From: Clostridia bacterium
Lineage (GTDB): Bacteria > Bacillota > Clostridia > Oscillospirales > CAG-272
Assembly: GCA_017382555.1 (NCBI GenBank)
Contig: JAFOAB010000040.1
Span: 1 to 25,241, forward strand
Direction of reading: 5' to 3'
DNA length: 25,241 nucleotides
Numbering within the stretch: position 1 is the stretch's first letter; each line of letters starts with the position of its first letter. Under the pieces are notes generated by a model that had not been told where the DNA came from, did not search any database, and worked only from the letters and a program-made list of their open reading frames with translations. Below, piece by piece: positions 6,946 through 14,795 of the stretch. The translations under genes were made by a program, and so were the position numbers.

Positions 6946-7548
6946 ATGATAAAAATCAACGTACAAAACGCAAAGCTTGCGATAACCGCGGGACTGCCCA
7001 AGCAGTTCCCCGGCGCGGCTGTGCCGCAGATAGCCTTCTCCGGCCGCTCCAACGTGGGCAAAAGCTCGCTTATGAACACTCTGCTGGGCAGAAAATCCCT
7101 TGCAAGAGTTTCCTCCACACCCGGAAAGACCATAACCGTAAATTTTTACGATATCGACGGAAAGCTGTTTCTTGTCGATCTGCCCGGATACGGCTACGCT
7201 AAGCGCAGTCCCGAGGATAAAAAGCGCTGGTCACAGCTTACCGACGGATACTTCACGCGCAACCCGCGCATAGATCTGCTTCGCGGTGTTATCCAGCTTG
7301 TGGACTGCAGAAGCGGTGCAACCGCAGACGATTTGATGATGATAGACTTTCTCCGCCAATCGGAGCTGCCGTTCATCATCTGCGTAACGAAGACCGACAA
7401 GCTCGGCAAGACCGCACTGAGCGAATCGCTTGATTCCATTGCCGAGAGCTGCGGTGTAGAAAGAGAGGAGCTTGTACCCTTCTCCTCCCTCTCCGGCGCA
7501 GGCAAGACCGAGCTTTGGAACCGCATCTACGAACTTCTCGAAAGGTAA
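6946..7548 (+). CDS. ysxC: Ribosome biogenesis GTPase YsxC/EngB (YihA)
   Basis: Essential TRAFAC-class GTPase needed for late assembly of the 50S subunit. It has 200 residues, as usual. G motifs in order: G1 GRSNVGKS (33-40), switch region SSTPGKTITVNFYDI with the G2 threonine, G3 DLPGYGYAKR, G4 TKTD and a G5-like SSLSGAGK near the end. LPGYGYA is diagnostic for this family among small GTPases. The SD is poor, and the short gap after lon suggests translation coupled to the upstream gene. The M50 protease gene begins 4 nt after its stop. Confidence 0.96.
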   Translation: MIKINVQNAKLAITAGLPKQFPGAAVPQIAFSGRSNVGKSSLMNTLLGRKSLARVSSTPGKTITVNFYDIDGKLFLVDLPGYGYAKRSPEDKKRWSQLTDGYFTRNPRIDLLRGVIQLVDCRSGATADDLMMIDFLRQSELPFIICVTKTDKLGKTALSESLDSIAESCGVEREELVPFSSLSGAGKTELWNRIYELLER

Positions 7549-7552
7549 AGCT

Positions 7553-8239
7553 ATGCTTATTAATCTGTTACAAAACGGACTTGACAAGTGGGCGATTATT
7601 GAGATAATCCTCGCGCTGCCCGTTGTGCTTTTTGCGCTCACAGTACACGAGGTCAGCCACGGATACGCCGCATACAAGCTGGGCGATCCCACGGCGCACA
7701 ACCTCGGCAGACTTGATCTGAACCCCTTAAAGCATCTCGACCCGCTCGGCACGCTTTGTATGCTGATTGCGGGCTTCGGCTGGGCAAAGCCGGTGCCGGT
7801 AAACCCCCGCTACTTTAAAAACTACCGTCGCGATATGGCACTTACAGCCGCCGCAGGTCCCGCATCCAATTTTATTATGGGCACTATTGGGGCACTCCTT
7901 TACGGAGGTGTTATACGCGGCTTTAACGCTTGGCTTGAAATTAATCCCTCGATGTCCATATACAATCTCGGATACGCGATATCCCTTCTCTTCTTTTATT
8001 TCTCTTTTCTCAACTTCTCCCTCTGCTTCTTCAATCTCATTCCCATCCCGCCCTTTGACGGAAGCAGAATTCTTTTCACCTTTTTGCCGGATAAGCTTTA
8101 TTTCGGCATAATGAAGTATGAGCGCTACATCATGATAGCTCTGCTCGTTTTACTGTGGACGGACGTGATCCCCCTGCCCATCGGCAGTATTTCGTCCTTC
8201 CTGCTCGATAAAATATCCTCACTTGTCATAAACGTTTAA
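7553..8239 (+). CDS. Site-2-protease-type membrane metalloprotease (M50 family)
   Basis: Polytopic membrane zinc protease of the small bacterial YwhC/FtsH-like S2P subgroup that lacks a PDZ domain; 228 residues. The zinc-binding HEVSH (HExxH) lies in the first membrane helix, about residues 32-36. The third ligand motif is in NLIPIPPFDGSRI, where the aspartate of PPFDG is expected to bind zinc. Hydrophobic segments surround GPASNFIMGTIGALLYGG, LFFYFSFLNFSLCFFNLI and the C-terminus. The chosen start (7553, ...AAAGG then ATG) is 27 codons inside the longest frame, whose extra N-terminus would overlap ysxC. The scpA gene follows after 13 nt. The substrate is unknown; members of this subgroup often sit next to scpA in Firmicutes. 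Confidence 0.92.
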   Translation: MLINLLQNGLDKWAIIEIILALPVVLFALTVHEVSHGYAAYKLGDPTAHNLGRLDLNPLKHLDPLGTLCMLIAGFGWAKPVPVNPRYFKNYRRDMALTAAAGPASNFIMGTIGALLYGGVIRGFNAWLEINPSMSIYNLGYAISLLFFYFSFLNFSLCFFNLIPIPPFDGSRILFTFLPDKLYFGIMKYERYIMIALLVLLWTDVIPLPIGSISSFLLDKISSLVINV

Positions 8240-8252
8240 AAGGAAGTACCGC

Positions 8253-9059
8253 ATGCAGCAGCCTACACTTAAGCTGGAGATATTCGAGGGTCCTCTTGAT
8301 CTTCTTTTATCGCTTGTTCACAAAAACAAAATGAATATCAATGACATCGTCATTTCCGTTATTTGCGAGCAGTATCTCGACTACCTCTCGCAGGCGGAGG
8401 CGATGGACGTGGAGCTTGCCTCGGAATTTATCGTTATGGCAAGCGAGCTTATGCTCATCAAGAGCCGTATGCTTCTGCCGCGCAAGGAGGAGGACGAGGA
8501 TCCCCGTGCACCTCTTGCCGAGGCGCTTCTGCTTTACGAAAGAGCGCGTGAGGCGGCAAAGGTCATGCTTCCGCTTTATGCGGAATTTTCGGGCCGTATG
8601 GTAAAGGATGAGGACGAGCTTCTCCCCTCAAACGAGCTGCCGACGGGCCTTGACCCCGATAAGCTTACCGCCGCGTTTTTAAAAATGCTGTCGCGTATGA
8701 AAAACAGCGAAACAAGCAGCGAAACGCTTATCTCCCCCATAGTTAAAGCCAAGCCCGTGCCCGTAAGGATGATGGCAAACAACATCCTCGGCTACGTGCG
8801 CGAAAAGAAAAAGGCAAGCGTTGTTACCCTGCTTGCGGGCGCAACCACAAGGGGCGAGCTTGTTGCCTCCTTTATTGCGCTTTTGGAGCTTATAAAGCAA
8901 AAGGTGCTTCTTTTGTGCGAAACGGAGGAGCAGGCGGAGAGAGGAGATATCGACTACTCCATTTCCCTTATGCTTAACCCCGAGGCGGACAGCTCCGCGG
9001 TTATGACGGAGTATGACGGCGACGAGCCCGAAAAGGAAGGAGAAAGCGAAAATGAGTGA
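8253..9059 (+). CDS. scpA: Segregation and condensation protein A (kleisin)
   Basis: Kleisin subunit that bridges the two Smc heads and recruits ScpB in the chromosome-condensing complex. It has 268 residues. The N-terminal signature LEIFEGPLDLLLSLVHKNKM, then INDIVISVICEQYLDYL, then the helical segment VELASEFIVMASELMLIKSR with LLPRKEEDE are typical. The C-terminal winged-helix region (GATTRGELVASFIALLELIK, then QKVLLLCE) binds Smc. The acidic tail (EYDGDEPEKEGESENE) encodes the SD AAGGAAGGAG for scpB and overlaps it by 8 nt, so the two partners are translationally coupled. SD AAGGAAG precedes the ATG by 6 nt. Confidence 0.96.
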   Translation: MQQPTLKLEIFEGPLDLLLSLVHKNKMNINDIVISVICEQYLDYLSQAEAMDVELASEFIVMASELMLIKSRMLLPRKEEDEDPRAPLAEALLLYERAREAAKVMLPLYAEFSGRMVKDEDELLPSNELPTGLDPDKLTAAFLKMLSRMKNSETSSETLISPIVKAKPVPVRMMANNILGYVREKKKASVVTLLAGATTRGELVASFIALLELIKQKVLLLCETEEQAERGDIDYSISLMLNPEADSSAVMTEYDGDEPEKEGESENE

Positions 9060-9705
9060 ACAGATCGTAGAAAATATTGACGGAACCGCAGAGACATTGC
9101 CCGACATAAACGGCGCAGATGCGGAAAACATAATAGAAGCGGTGCTTTTTGCCGCAGGTCACCCGCTTGAATATTCAAAGATAGGCAAGCTGTTCGGTGC
9201 CACACCCGGAGAGACGAAAAAGCGCATTGCCGCCTTTGCCGAAAAATTTAATGCAAATAACGGCGCACTTACCATGCTTTGCCTTGACGAGTGCGCGCAG
9301 ATATGCACGCGCGAGGAGTTTGCACCCTATATACGCGAGGCACTCGGCATCCGCAAGGGTGGAAACCTTTCCAACTCCTCCATCGAAACGCTTGCGATAG
9401 TAGCGTACAACCAGCCCGTTACACGCGTGTACATTGATACCGTAAGAGGTGTTGACTCCTCCTACGCGGTAACAAGCCTGCTTGAGCGCGGGCTTATCGA
9501 GGTTGTAGGCAGACTTGACCAGCCCGGCAGACCGATGCTTTACGGCACAACGCCCGACTTTTTGCGTTGCTTCGGTCTTAACTCCGTACGCGAGCTTCCC
9601 GAGGTGGACGGCGCTGGCAGTGCACCCGAGGTCCTCCTCAATATGACCATCGACGATATGCTGACGGAGTCCGAGGGCACCGAAGGCACCGAAGCGGCAC
9701 AATGA
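9052..9705 (+). CDS. scpB: Segregation and condensation protein B
   Basis: Winged-helix dimer that binds ScpA in the Smc-ScpAB condensin; 217 residues. After a short acidic N-terminus, the first winged helix starts at IIEAVLFAAGHPLEYSKIGK. The family signature SIETLAIVAYNQPVTRVYID followed by TVRGVDSSYAVTSLLERGL, and GRLDQPGRPMLYGTTPDFLR, is unmistakable. The start at ATG 9052 is favoured because SD AAGGAAGGAG lies upstream. The longer frame from 9013 would put 13 extra codons inside scpA and uncouple the SD. The TGA overlaps the ATG of the next gene (ATGA). Confidence 0.96.
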   Translation: MSEQIVENIDGTAETLPDINGADAENIIEAVLFAAGHPLEYSKIGKLFGATPGETKKRIAAFAEKFNANNGALTMLCLDECAQICTREEFAPYIREALGIRKGGNLSNSSIETLAIVAYNQPVTRVYIDTVRGVDSSYAVTSLLERGLIEVVGRLDQPGRPMLYGTTPDFLRCFGLNSVRELPEVDGAGSAPEVLLNMTIDDMLTESEGTEGTEAAQ

Positions 9706-10385
9706 ACGCGCTGTGGCTTATTCTGCTTATTCCGCTTTTTATTATCCTTGCCGCTTTATTTATCCGCGTGCGCTTCCGCATAATGGCGGAAAATGACGTT
9801 AAGCTGATATTGGAGCTTCCGTTTTTTAAAACGCAGCTTTATCCGGAAAAGGAAAAGCGCCCCAACCCAAAAAAATTTACACGCAAGGGGCTTGAGCGAC
9901 AGATACTTAAGGAGCGCAAAAGACAGGCAAAGCAAAACAGAAAAAGGGCCGAAAAGGCGGCAAAAAAGCAAGCGAAGGCAACAGCTCCCGCGCAGAAGCA
10001 GAAAAAGAAGCTGTCCGTTACGGAGATAATTGAGCTTGTCACTCTGCTTGCGGGCAAGCTGCTCTCAAGCCTCTCACGCCGCTTGCGCATAGACGTGAAA
10101 AGGCTGCACGTGATCGTAGCAACGGGCGATGCGGCAAGCACCGCAATAACCTACGGCGCCGCAAGTGCCGCAGTAGCCGCCCTTACGGAAACGCTGTACC
10201 TTGCCACACGCACCACACTTCCCGCCCCCGAAAACGGCGGTGTTTATGCCGACTTTACGGGTAGCAGCTCACGGGTGGATATCGACATCGTGCTTTCTAT
10301 GCGCGTTTACGGCATTTTGGCAACACTCGTCTCCCTTGCTTACAATTATCTCAAAAAACAATTCTTATCCAATACGAAAGGATGA
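9702..10385 (+). CDS. DUF2953-type membrane-anchored protein
   Basis: Unknown function; 227 residues. Residues 1-22 form a hydrophobic signal-anchor (ALWLILLIPLFIILAALFI). A beta-like stretch (VRFRIMAENDVKLILELPFF) follows, then a very basic low-complexity linker (roughly residues 45-105, many KR/KQ/AK). The C-terminal half has RIDVKRLHVIVATGDAASTA, an ITYGAASAAVAAL helix and VDIDIVLSMRVYGILATL. This layout and its place between scpB and ytfJ match DUF2953 proteins (B. subtilis YtfI neighbourhood), which are conserved with ytfJ in spore-formers. Start and stop overlap the neighbours (ATGA with scpB), suggesting coupled translation. A role in forespore or envelope function is inferred only from context. 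Confidence 0.75.
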   Translation: MNALWLILLIPLFIILAALFIRVRFRIMAENDVKLILELPFFKTQLYPEKEKRPNPKKFTRKGLERQILKERKRQAKQNRKRAEKAAKKQAKATAPAQKQKKKLSVTEIIELVTLLAGKLLSSLSRRLRIDVKRLHVIVATGDAASTAITYGAASAAVAALTETLYLATRTTLPAPENGGVYADFTGSSSRVDIDIVLSMRVYGILATLVSLAYNYLKKQFLSNTKG

Positions 10386-10390
10386 ATGAT

Positions 10391-10828
10391 ATGGCAGATA
10401 CCAATGCAACCGGAAAGATCAATGACATAATGACAGCCGCCCTTGAAAGGATACGCACCCTTGCGGACGCGCAGACCATAATCGGCGAGCCGATCCCCAC
10501 CCCCGGCGGAACCACCATCGTACCCGTTTCCAAGGTATCGGTAGGCTTTGCCTCCGGCGGACTTGACTATAACGGCAAGCAGCCCGAAAAGGCAAAGAAC
10601 TTCGGTGGCGGAGGCGGAACGGGCATAAGCGTTACCCCCGTTTGCTTCCTCGTTATCTCACCCACGGGTGCTGTTGAGCTGCTTAACGTAAATATGGCTG
10701 CCGATCCCGTGGAAAAGATTGCATCCCTCGTTGATAAGACCCCCGACATCGTCGAAAGACTTAAGGGAGTATTTGCAAAAAAGAAGGATGAAGCGCCCGA
10801 GGCTACCACCGAGGCTACCGAGGCGTAA
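10391..10828 (+). CDS. ytfJ: YtfJ/GerW-family sporulation protein
   Basis: Family of small proteins found in spore-formers; in B. subtilis YtfJ (GerW) is a forespore protein needed for proper germination. The 145 residues include the family core: IGEPIPTPGGTTIVPVSKVS, VGFASGGLDY, the glycine run FGGGGGTGISVTPVCFLVI and VELLNVNMAADPVEKIASLV, with an acidic/alanine tail. Start: AAAGG (10377-10381) is 9 nt from the ATG at 10391 but abuts the in-frame ATG at 10382, so 10391 is preferred; a start at 10382 would overlap the previous gene. It supports the idea that the host forms spores. Confidence 0.88.
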   Translation: MADTNATGKINDIMTAALERIRTLADAQTIIGEPIPTPGGTTIVPVSKVSVGFASGGLDYNGKQPEKAKNFGGGGGTGISVTPVCFLVISPTGAVELLNVNMAADPVEKIASLVDKTPDIVERLKGVFAKKKDEAPEATTEATEA

Positions 10829-10837
10829 GGTATAACT

Positions 10838-10867
10838 ATGTCCGTTTCGGGCATACTTGTACCATGA
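10838..10867 (+). CDS. Possible 9-codon leader ORF coupled to the carboxypeptidase gene
   Basis: AAGG (10827-10830) sits 7 nt before ATG 10838, which reads MSVSGILVP and stops at TGA 10865-10867, overlapping the next gene's ATG as ATGA. The carboxypeptidase start at 10864 has no SD of its own, so this mini-ORF could deliver ribosomes to it by termination-reinitiation. The peptide itself matches nothing I recognise. Confidence 0.4.
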   Translation: MSVSGILVP

Positions 10868-11970
10868 AAAGATTTATTTTGATATTACTGTGCGCCGCAA
10901 TGCTTCCCGTATGCGTGGGCGCAGATGAGCCGAGTGTACCCCTATCCGCAAAAAGTGCTGTGCTTTACGAGGCACAGGGCGGAAGATGGGTGTACGAAAA
11001 GGATGCGGACGTACGTCTGCCGATGGCAAGCACCACAAAAATTATGACAGCGCTTATCGCCCTACGCACGCTTGAGCTTGATGCGGAGTATAAAATACCC
11101 GCAGAGGCTTGCGGTATCGAGGGCTCCTCCCTTTATCTTAAGGAGGGGGATACGGTAAGCGTGCGGGATCTTATGTACGCACTGCTTCTGCGCAGTGCAA
11201 ACGATGCCGCATCCGCACTTGCTATCCTCTCATTTGGCTCGGAGAGCGCATTTGCCGACGAAATGAATGCGGAGGCAAGGCGGCTCGGACTTCAAAACAC
11301 AAGCTTCAAAAACCCGCACGGACTTGACACGGAGGGGCATTACAGCAGTGCGCGCGATCTTGCCGTAATGCTGGATGCCGCGATGCGTGACGAGCGTTTT
11401 CTTGAGATCTGCGGGTGCGAGAAATACACCGTAGCCCTTGACGGTCGCTCGCAGGTGCTGTATAACCACAACAAGCTGCTCTATCTTACCGATTACGTTA
11501 CCTGCGGAAAAACGGGCTATACGAAAAAGAGCGGCAGATGCCTTGTAAGCGCCGCGGAAAGGGACGGCGTACGGCTTATCGCCGTAACAATGAGCGCCTC
11601 CGATGACTGGAACGACCATATAAGGCTGTTTGACTACGGCTTTGGGCGCTTTGAAAGGCGCACCGTCATAAGCAAGGCCGACCGCATATATGCGGACGTT
11701 GCGGGCGGAACAAAAGCGGGCGTGCAATGTGCCCCTACGGAGGATTTTTCCGCCGTTTTGGAAAAAGGAAGCACCGTAACGTGTGATACCCTTCTTCCCT
11801 CCCTTATCCTCGCACCGATATGCGAGGGGGAGATAATCGGCATTTTGCGCATATATGAAAACGAAAGGCTAATAGGCGAAATATGCCTCGCCGCCTGCGA
11901 GGCTATAGAATATAAGGAACAAAGGATACCGCTTATCAGGCGTATTTTCAAAGCGGTGTCGGGAAAATAG
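10864..11970 (+). CDS. D-alanyl-D-alanine carboxypeptidase (PBP5/DacF type)
   Basis: Low-molecular-weight penicillin-binding protein that removes the terminal D-Ala from peptidoglycan pentapeptides outside the membrane. It has 368 residues. A signal peptide is visible (MKRFILILLCAAMLPVCVGA). The three active-site motifs of the serine peptidase S11 family are present: S-T-T-K at 56-59 (ASTTKIMTAL), S-A-N at 111-113 (LRSANDAASAL) and K-T-G at 216-218 (CGKTGYTKKSG). The C-terminal PBP5 domain follows, with an amphipathic end (RIPLIRRIFKAVSG) suitable for membrane attachment. The linkage scpAB-ytfJ-dac suggests the sporulation-type DacF. The start lacks an SD (see the mini-ORF entry), but the signal peptide supports it. 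Confidence 0.92.
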   Translation: MKRFILILLCAAMLPVCVGADEPSVPLSAKSAVLYEAQGGRWVYEKDADVRLPMASTTKIMTALIALRTLELDAEYKIPAEACGIEGSSLYLKEGDTVSVRDLMYALLLRSANDAASALAILSFGSESAFADEMNAEARRLGLQNTSFKNPHGLDTEGHYSSARDLAVMLDAAMRDERFLEICGCEKYTVALDGRSQVLYNHNKLLYLTDYVTCGKTGYTKKSGRCLVSAAERDGVRLIAVTMSASDDWNDHIRLFDYGFGRFERRTVISKADRIYADVAGGTKAGVQCAPTEDFSAVLEKGSTVTCDTLLPSLILAPICEGEIIGILRIYENERLIGEICLAACEAIEYKEQRIPLIRRIFKAVSGK

Positions 11971-11983
11971 AGGACATCAGCAA

Positions 11984-12703
11984 ATGGAAAAAATGAGACT
12001 TCAAAAATACTTCAGCGAGTGCGGCGTTATGTCTCGCCGTGCCGCGGAAACCGCAATTACCCAAGGTAGAGTGACGATAAACAACCGAAAGGCAGAGCTT
12101 GGCGAGAGTGTTGATCCGGATCGCGACGTTGTCTGCCTTGACGGTAAGCCCATAGCGCGCAGAAGCACCGAGTACTCCTACTATATGCTTCACAAGCCGC
12201 GCGGCTACATAACCACCCTTTCCGACGAGAAGGGCAGAAAGTGCGTTACCGAGCTTCTTACCGACATTGAGGAGCGCGTATACCCCGTCGGCAGGCTTGA
12301 CTACAACTCCGAGGGTCTTCTTATCTTCACAAACGACGGTGCGCTTGCAAACCGCCTGATGCACCCCGGCCACGGTGTTAAAAAGACCTATATCGTAGTT
12401 TCCGATTCCGCAATCGACGATATAACTGCAATGGAGCTTGCAAAGCCCGTGGAGTGCGACGGCGAAACGCTTAAGGCGGATTCCGTGGAGCTTATCTCCC
12501 CCGGTGACAAGCATTCCGTTTTGAAGATCGTTCTCTCCGAGGGCAAAAACCGCGAAATACGCCGTATTTTTGAGGCGAACGGACTTTCCGTACGCAGACT
12601 GAAGCGTATATCCATGGGTAAATTGGAGCTTGGCGACCTCAAAAAGGGCGAGGTGCGCAAGCTTACCGCCAAGGAAGTTACCTATCTTAAATCCATAAAG
12701 TGA
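11984..12703 (+). CDS. rluB: rRNA pseudouridine synthase, RsuA/RluB family
   Basis: Converts a uridine in rRNA to pseudouridine; RluB-like enzymes act on helix 89 of 23S rRNA. It has 239 residues. An N-terminal S4 RNA-binding domain (MRLQKYFSECGVMSRRAAET, AITQGRVTINNRKAELGESV) precedes the catalytic domain, with linker YYMLHKPRGYITTLSDEKGR. The family signature PVGRLDYNSEGLLIFTNDG carries the catalytic Asp at about residue 106. VLSEGKNREIRRIFEANGLS with VRRLKRISMGKLEL completes the fold. SD GAGGA lies 9 nt before the ATG at 11984. RsuA (16S) and RluE/F are alternatives; the length and motifs fit RluB best. It is 13 nt after the carboxypeptidase and 10 nt before the next gene. Confidence 0.9.
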   Translation: MEKMRLQKYFSECGVMSRRAAETAITQGRVTINNRKAELGESVDPDRDVVCLDGKPIARRSTEYSYYMLHKPRGYITTLSDEKGRKCVTELLTDIEERVYPVGRLDYNSEGLLIFTNDGALANRLMHPGHGVKKTYIVVSDSAIDDITAMELAKPVECDGETLKADSVELISPGDKHSVLKIVLSEGKNREIRRIFEANGLSVRRLKRISMGKLELGDLKKGEVRKLTAKEVTYLKSIK

Positions 12704-12713
12704 GGCACAGAAA

Positions 12714-13121
12714 ATGTTTGACGTTTTAAGTGTTCAAAATAAGGAAGATCAGAAAAATTATGCCGCACTCTGCGGCACCGAATACCTCCCCGCCGCGCTT
12801 GCCTACTCCCTTACCGTGGACGGCACCCTTGTTGGCCTTTGCCAGTTCAATATAGGCGCAGGCTACGGCGAGATCGCAAGCCTTGATGCCGTTTCCTCCT
12901 TTGAGGGAAATGCGGACGGCTCGCGTGAGCAGTATCTTGCCGCGCTTTGCCGTACCTCCCTCTCCTTTCTCGAGCTTATCGGCATAAAGGACGCGTATTA
13001 CGTGGGCGCGGAAAAGACCCGCGCACTGATGCTTATGTCGGGCTTCAAGCAGGCGGATGACGGACGCTGGCAGACGAACCTCAAGGAGCTGTTCGCGCAC
13101 TGCCCGTCGGAGGGAAAGTAA
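12714..13121 (+). CDS. Small GNAT-like protein, function unknown
   Basis: A 135-residue protein. It resembles a compact GNAT acyltransferase fold: a substrate-side beta strand with a DGTLVGLCQFNIGAGYGEIA turn, a helix (EQYLAALCRTSLSFLELIG), strand DAYYVGAEKTRALMLMSGF and the terminal strand GRWQTNLKELF. The LMLMSGFK turn is like the 'FY..GF' end of GNATs. The classic acetyl-CoA loop (Q/RxxGxG/A) is replaced by SSFEGNADGSREQYL, so catalysis is uncertain. It overlaps the ClC gene by one base (TAATG) and lies 10 nt after the pseudouridine synthase, so it is surely co-expressed. A non-enzymatic or degenerate member is possible. Confidence 0.6.
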   Translation: MFDVLSVQNKEDQKNYAALCGTEYLPAALAYSLTVDGTLVGLCQFNIGAGYGEIASLDAVSSFEGNADGSREQYLAALCRTSLSFLELIGIKDAYYVGAEKTRALMLMSGFKQADDGRWQTNLKELFAHCPSEGK

Positions 13122-14737
13122 TGAACGCAACAAAAGCACACAGAACAAGCTATATGAAAAATATCCTGCTGCCCGGATTAGTCCTGTCGGGTGCGGCAGG
13201 ATTTTTCACGGGAATACTGATATTCATATTCAAATACGCGGCAAATTACGTATTCAAGCTCTCCGATAAGATATACGAGGCGGCGCGCCTTAACCCTCTC
13301 GGCCTTGTATGGCTTGCGCTCGGCGCGGCAGCAATCGGACTTGTCGCGGAGCTGATACTGCACTTCTTCCCCGTTTTAAGAGGCGGCGGAATACCCACCG
13401 CAATTGCGGTTTTGCGCGGTATTACCCCCATAAAGTGGGCGGCAAACGTATTTTTGCTGTTCATCTCCGCGCTTCTCACCTTCCTTTGCGGTATCCCCCT
13501 CGGTAATGAGGGTCCCAGCGTTCAGATGGGTACGGCAATGGGCAAGGGTACGGTTCAGGCATTTGCAAAAAAGCATTCCGCATGGGAGCGATACATAATG
13601 ACGGGCGGTGCCTGCGCGGGCTTTGCCGCCGCTACCTCCGCACCCCTTTCCGGCATTCTTTTTGCATTCGAGGAGGCGCATCGTCGCTTCTCCCCTATGA
13701 TATTCATCACCTCCGCCTGCTCCGTAATTACGGGAACGGCGGTTTCCTACGACCTTTGCCGCATCACAAACACGAAGTTCAGCTTGTTTGAGCTTGCAAA
13801 CGTCGAAAAGATGCCCCTAAAATACGCGTGGTGCGCACTTATCATCGGTGTTGCGTGCGGTCTTGCCGCCGCAATATTCACGAAATGCTACCGCGCGGTC
13901 GGCAAATTCCTTTCCACAAAGCTGCGCCGCATTCCTTTCTTTGTAAAGACCGCATGCATATTCGTTTCCGTTGCCGTTATCGGCTACTTTATGCCTCTTG
14001 CACTCGGCACGGGACACCACCTTGCCGACGAGCTGCTTGAGGGACACGGCGTATGGTACGTGCTGATACTCGCCTTCATCATACGCGCAATGCTCCTCTT
14101 TATCGCAAACAACTCGGGCATCACGGGCGGTCTGTTCGTGCCTACGCTTGCCTTCGGTGCCATCATCGGTGCGCTTTGCGCCATTCCGCTTACAAGAATG
14201 GGTGCCCTGCCCGCAGAGCTGTTTACCGTTGCCGTGGCTGTGGGTATGACCTCGTTTATGAGTGCGAGCGCACGTACACCGCTTATGAGCATCGCATTCG
14301 CAATTGAGGCATTAAGCGGACTTCAAAATGCGATCCCCGTTATCCTCGGTGCCGCAATTGCGTACATCACCGTGGAGACGCTCGGCATCACCGCATTTAC
14401 CGATACGGTAGTGGAAAAGAAGGCGGAGCGCGCCCACAGAGGCAAGACCGCGATAGTTATCGAGGCGGAAATGACCGTCGGTAACGACGCCTTTGCCGCA
14501 GGCAAGGAGATACACGACGTGCTTTGGCCGCCGTCCTGCTCCATCCTCTCCGTACATAGGGAGGGTGTTAAGCACATCTCCCCCGCGCTTGAGGCGGGCG
14601 ACGTGCTTCATTTGCATTTCAGTACCTATGATAAGGAGCAAACGGTAGCACAGCTTTTCTCCATTCTCGGTGAGCAGGAGATGACCGTTCTTTCCGAAAA
14701 CACGGTAGACGAGAGCATCAGCGTGCCGGAGCTTTAA
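13121..14737 (+). CDS. ClC-family anion transporter with C-terminal TrkA-C domain
   Basis: Polytopic membrane protein of 538 residues, expected to move chloride or another anion, probably in exchange for protons. The three ClC anion-site motifs are recognisable but altered: RGGGIPTA (usual GSGIP), PLGNEGPSVQMG (usual GREGP) and GGLFVPTLAFGAIIGA (usual GIFxP). The gating glutamate of GxEGP is kept, and the internal proton-pathway glutamate seems kept in FAFEEAHRRFSP. SARTPLMSIAFAIE follows. The last ~90 residues (NDAFAAGKEIHDVLWPPSCS, then HISPALEAGDVLHLHFS) form a TrkA-C/RCK-C regulatory domain, common in Firmicute ClCs. The ATG at 13121 has GGAGG 7 nt upstream and overlaps the previous stop. 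Confidence 0.92.
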   Translation: MNATKAHRTSYMKNILLPGLVLSGAAGFFTGILIFIFKYAANYVFKLSDKIYEAARLNPLGLVWLALGAAAIGLVAELILHFFPVLRGGGIPTAIAVLRGITPIKWAANVFLLFISALLTFLCGIPLGNEGPSVQMGTAMGKGTVQAFAKKHSAWERYIMTGGACAGFAAATSAPLSGILFAFEEAHRRFSPMIFITSACSVITGTAVSYDLCRITNTKFSLFELANVEKMPLKYAWCALIIGVACGLAAAIFTKCYRAVGKFLSTKLRRIPFFVKTACIFVSVAVIGYFMPLALGTGHHLADELLEGHGVWYVLILAFIIRAMLLFIANNSGITGGLFVPTLAFGAIIGALCAIPLTRMGALPAELFTVAVAVGMTSFMSASARTPLMSIAFAIEALSGLQNAIPVILGAAIAYITVETLGITAFTDTVVEKKAERAHRGKTAIVIEAEMTVGNDAFAAGKEIHDVLWPPSCSILSVHREGVKHISPALEAGDVLHLHFSTYDKEQTVAQLFSILGEQEMTVLSENTVDESISVPEL

Positions 14738-14751
14738 TAAAAAACATTATT

Positions 14752-14790
14752 TGCCCTCCCCCCTCATACAATGTATGGAGTGGGAGGGCA
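14752..14790 (+). promoter_or_regulatory. Hairpin sequestering the flippase SD
   Basis: TGCCCTCCC (14752-14760) pairs perfectly with GGGAGGGCA (14782-14790). The interior adds CATAC-AAT-GTATG. The 3' arm is the flippase SD itself, 7 nt before the TTG start, so the fold would block initiation. There is no T run after it, so it is not a plus-strand terminator of the ClC gene. Confidence 0.6.
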
Positions 14791-14795
14791 TTGCT

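Noticed and set aside
14752..14790. Intrinsic terminator of the ClC gene
   Set aside because: The stem is strong, but TTGCTTTGG follows instead of a T run, and the 3' arm is the next gene's SD.
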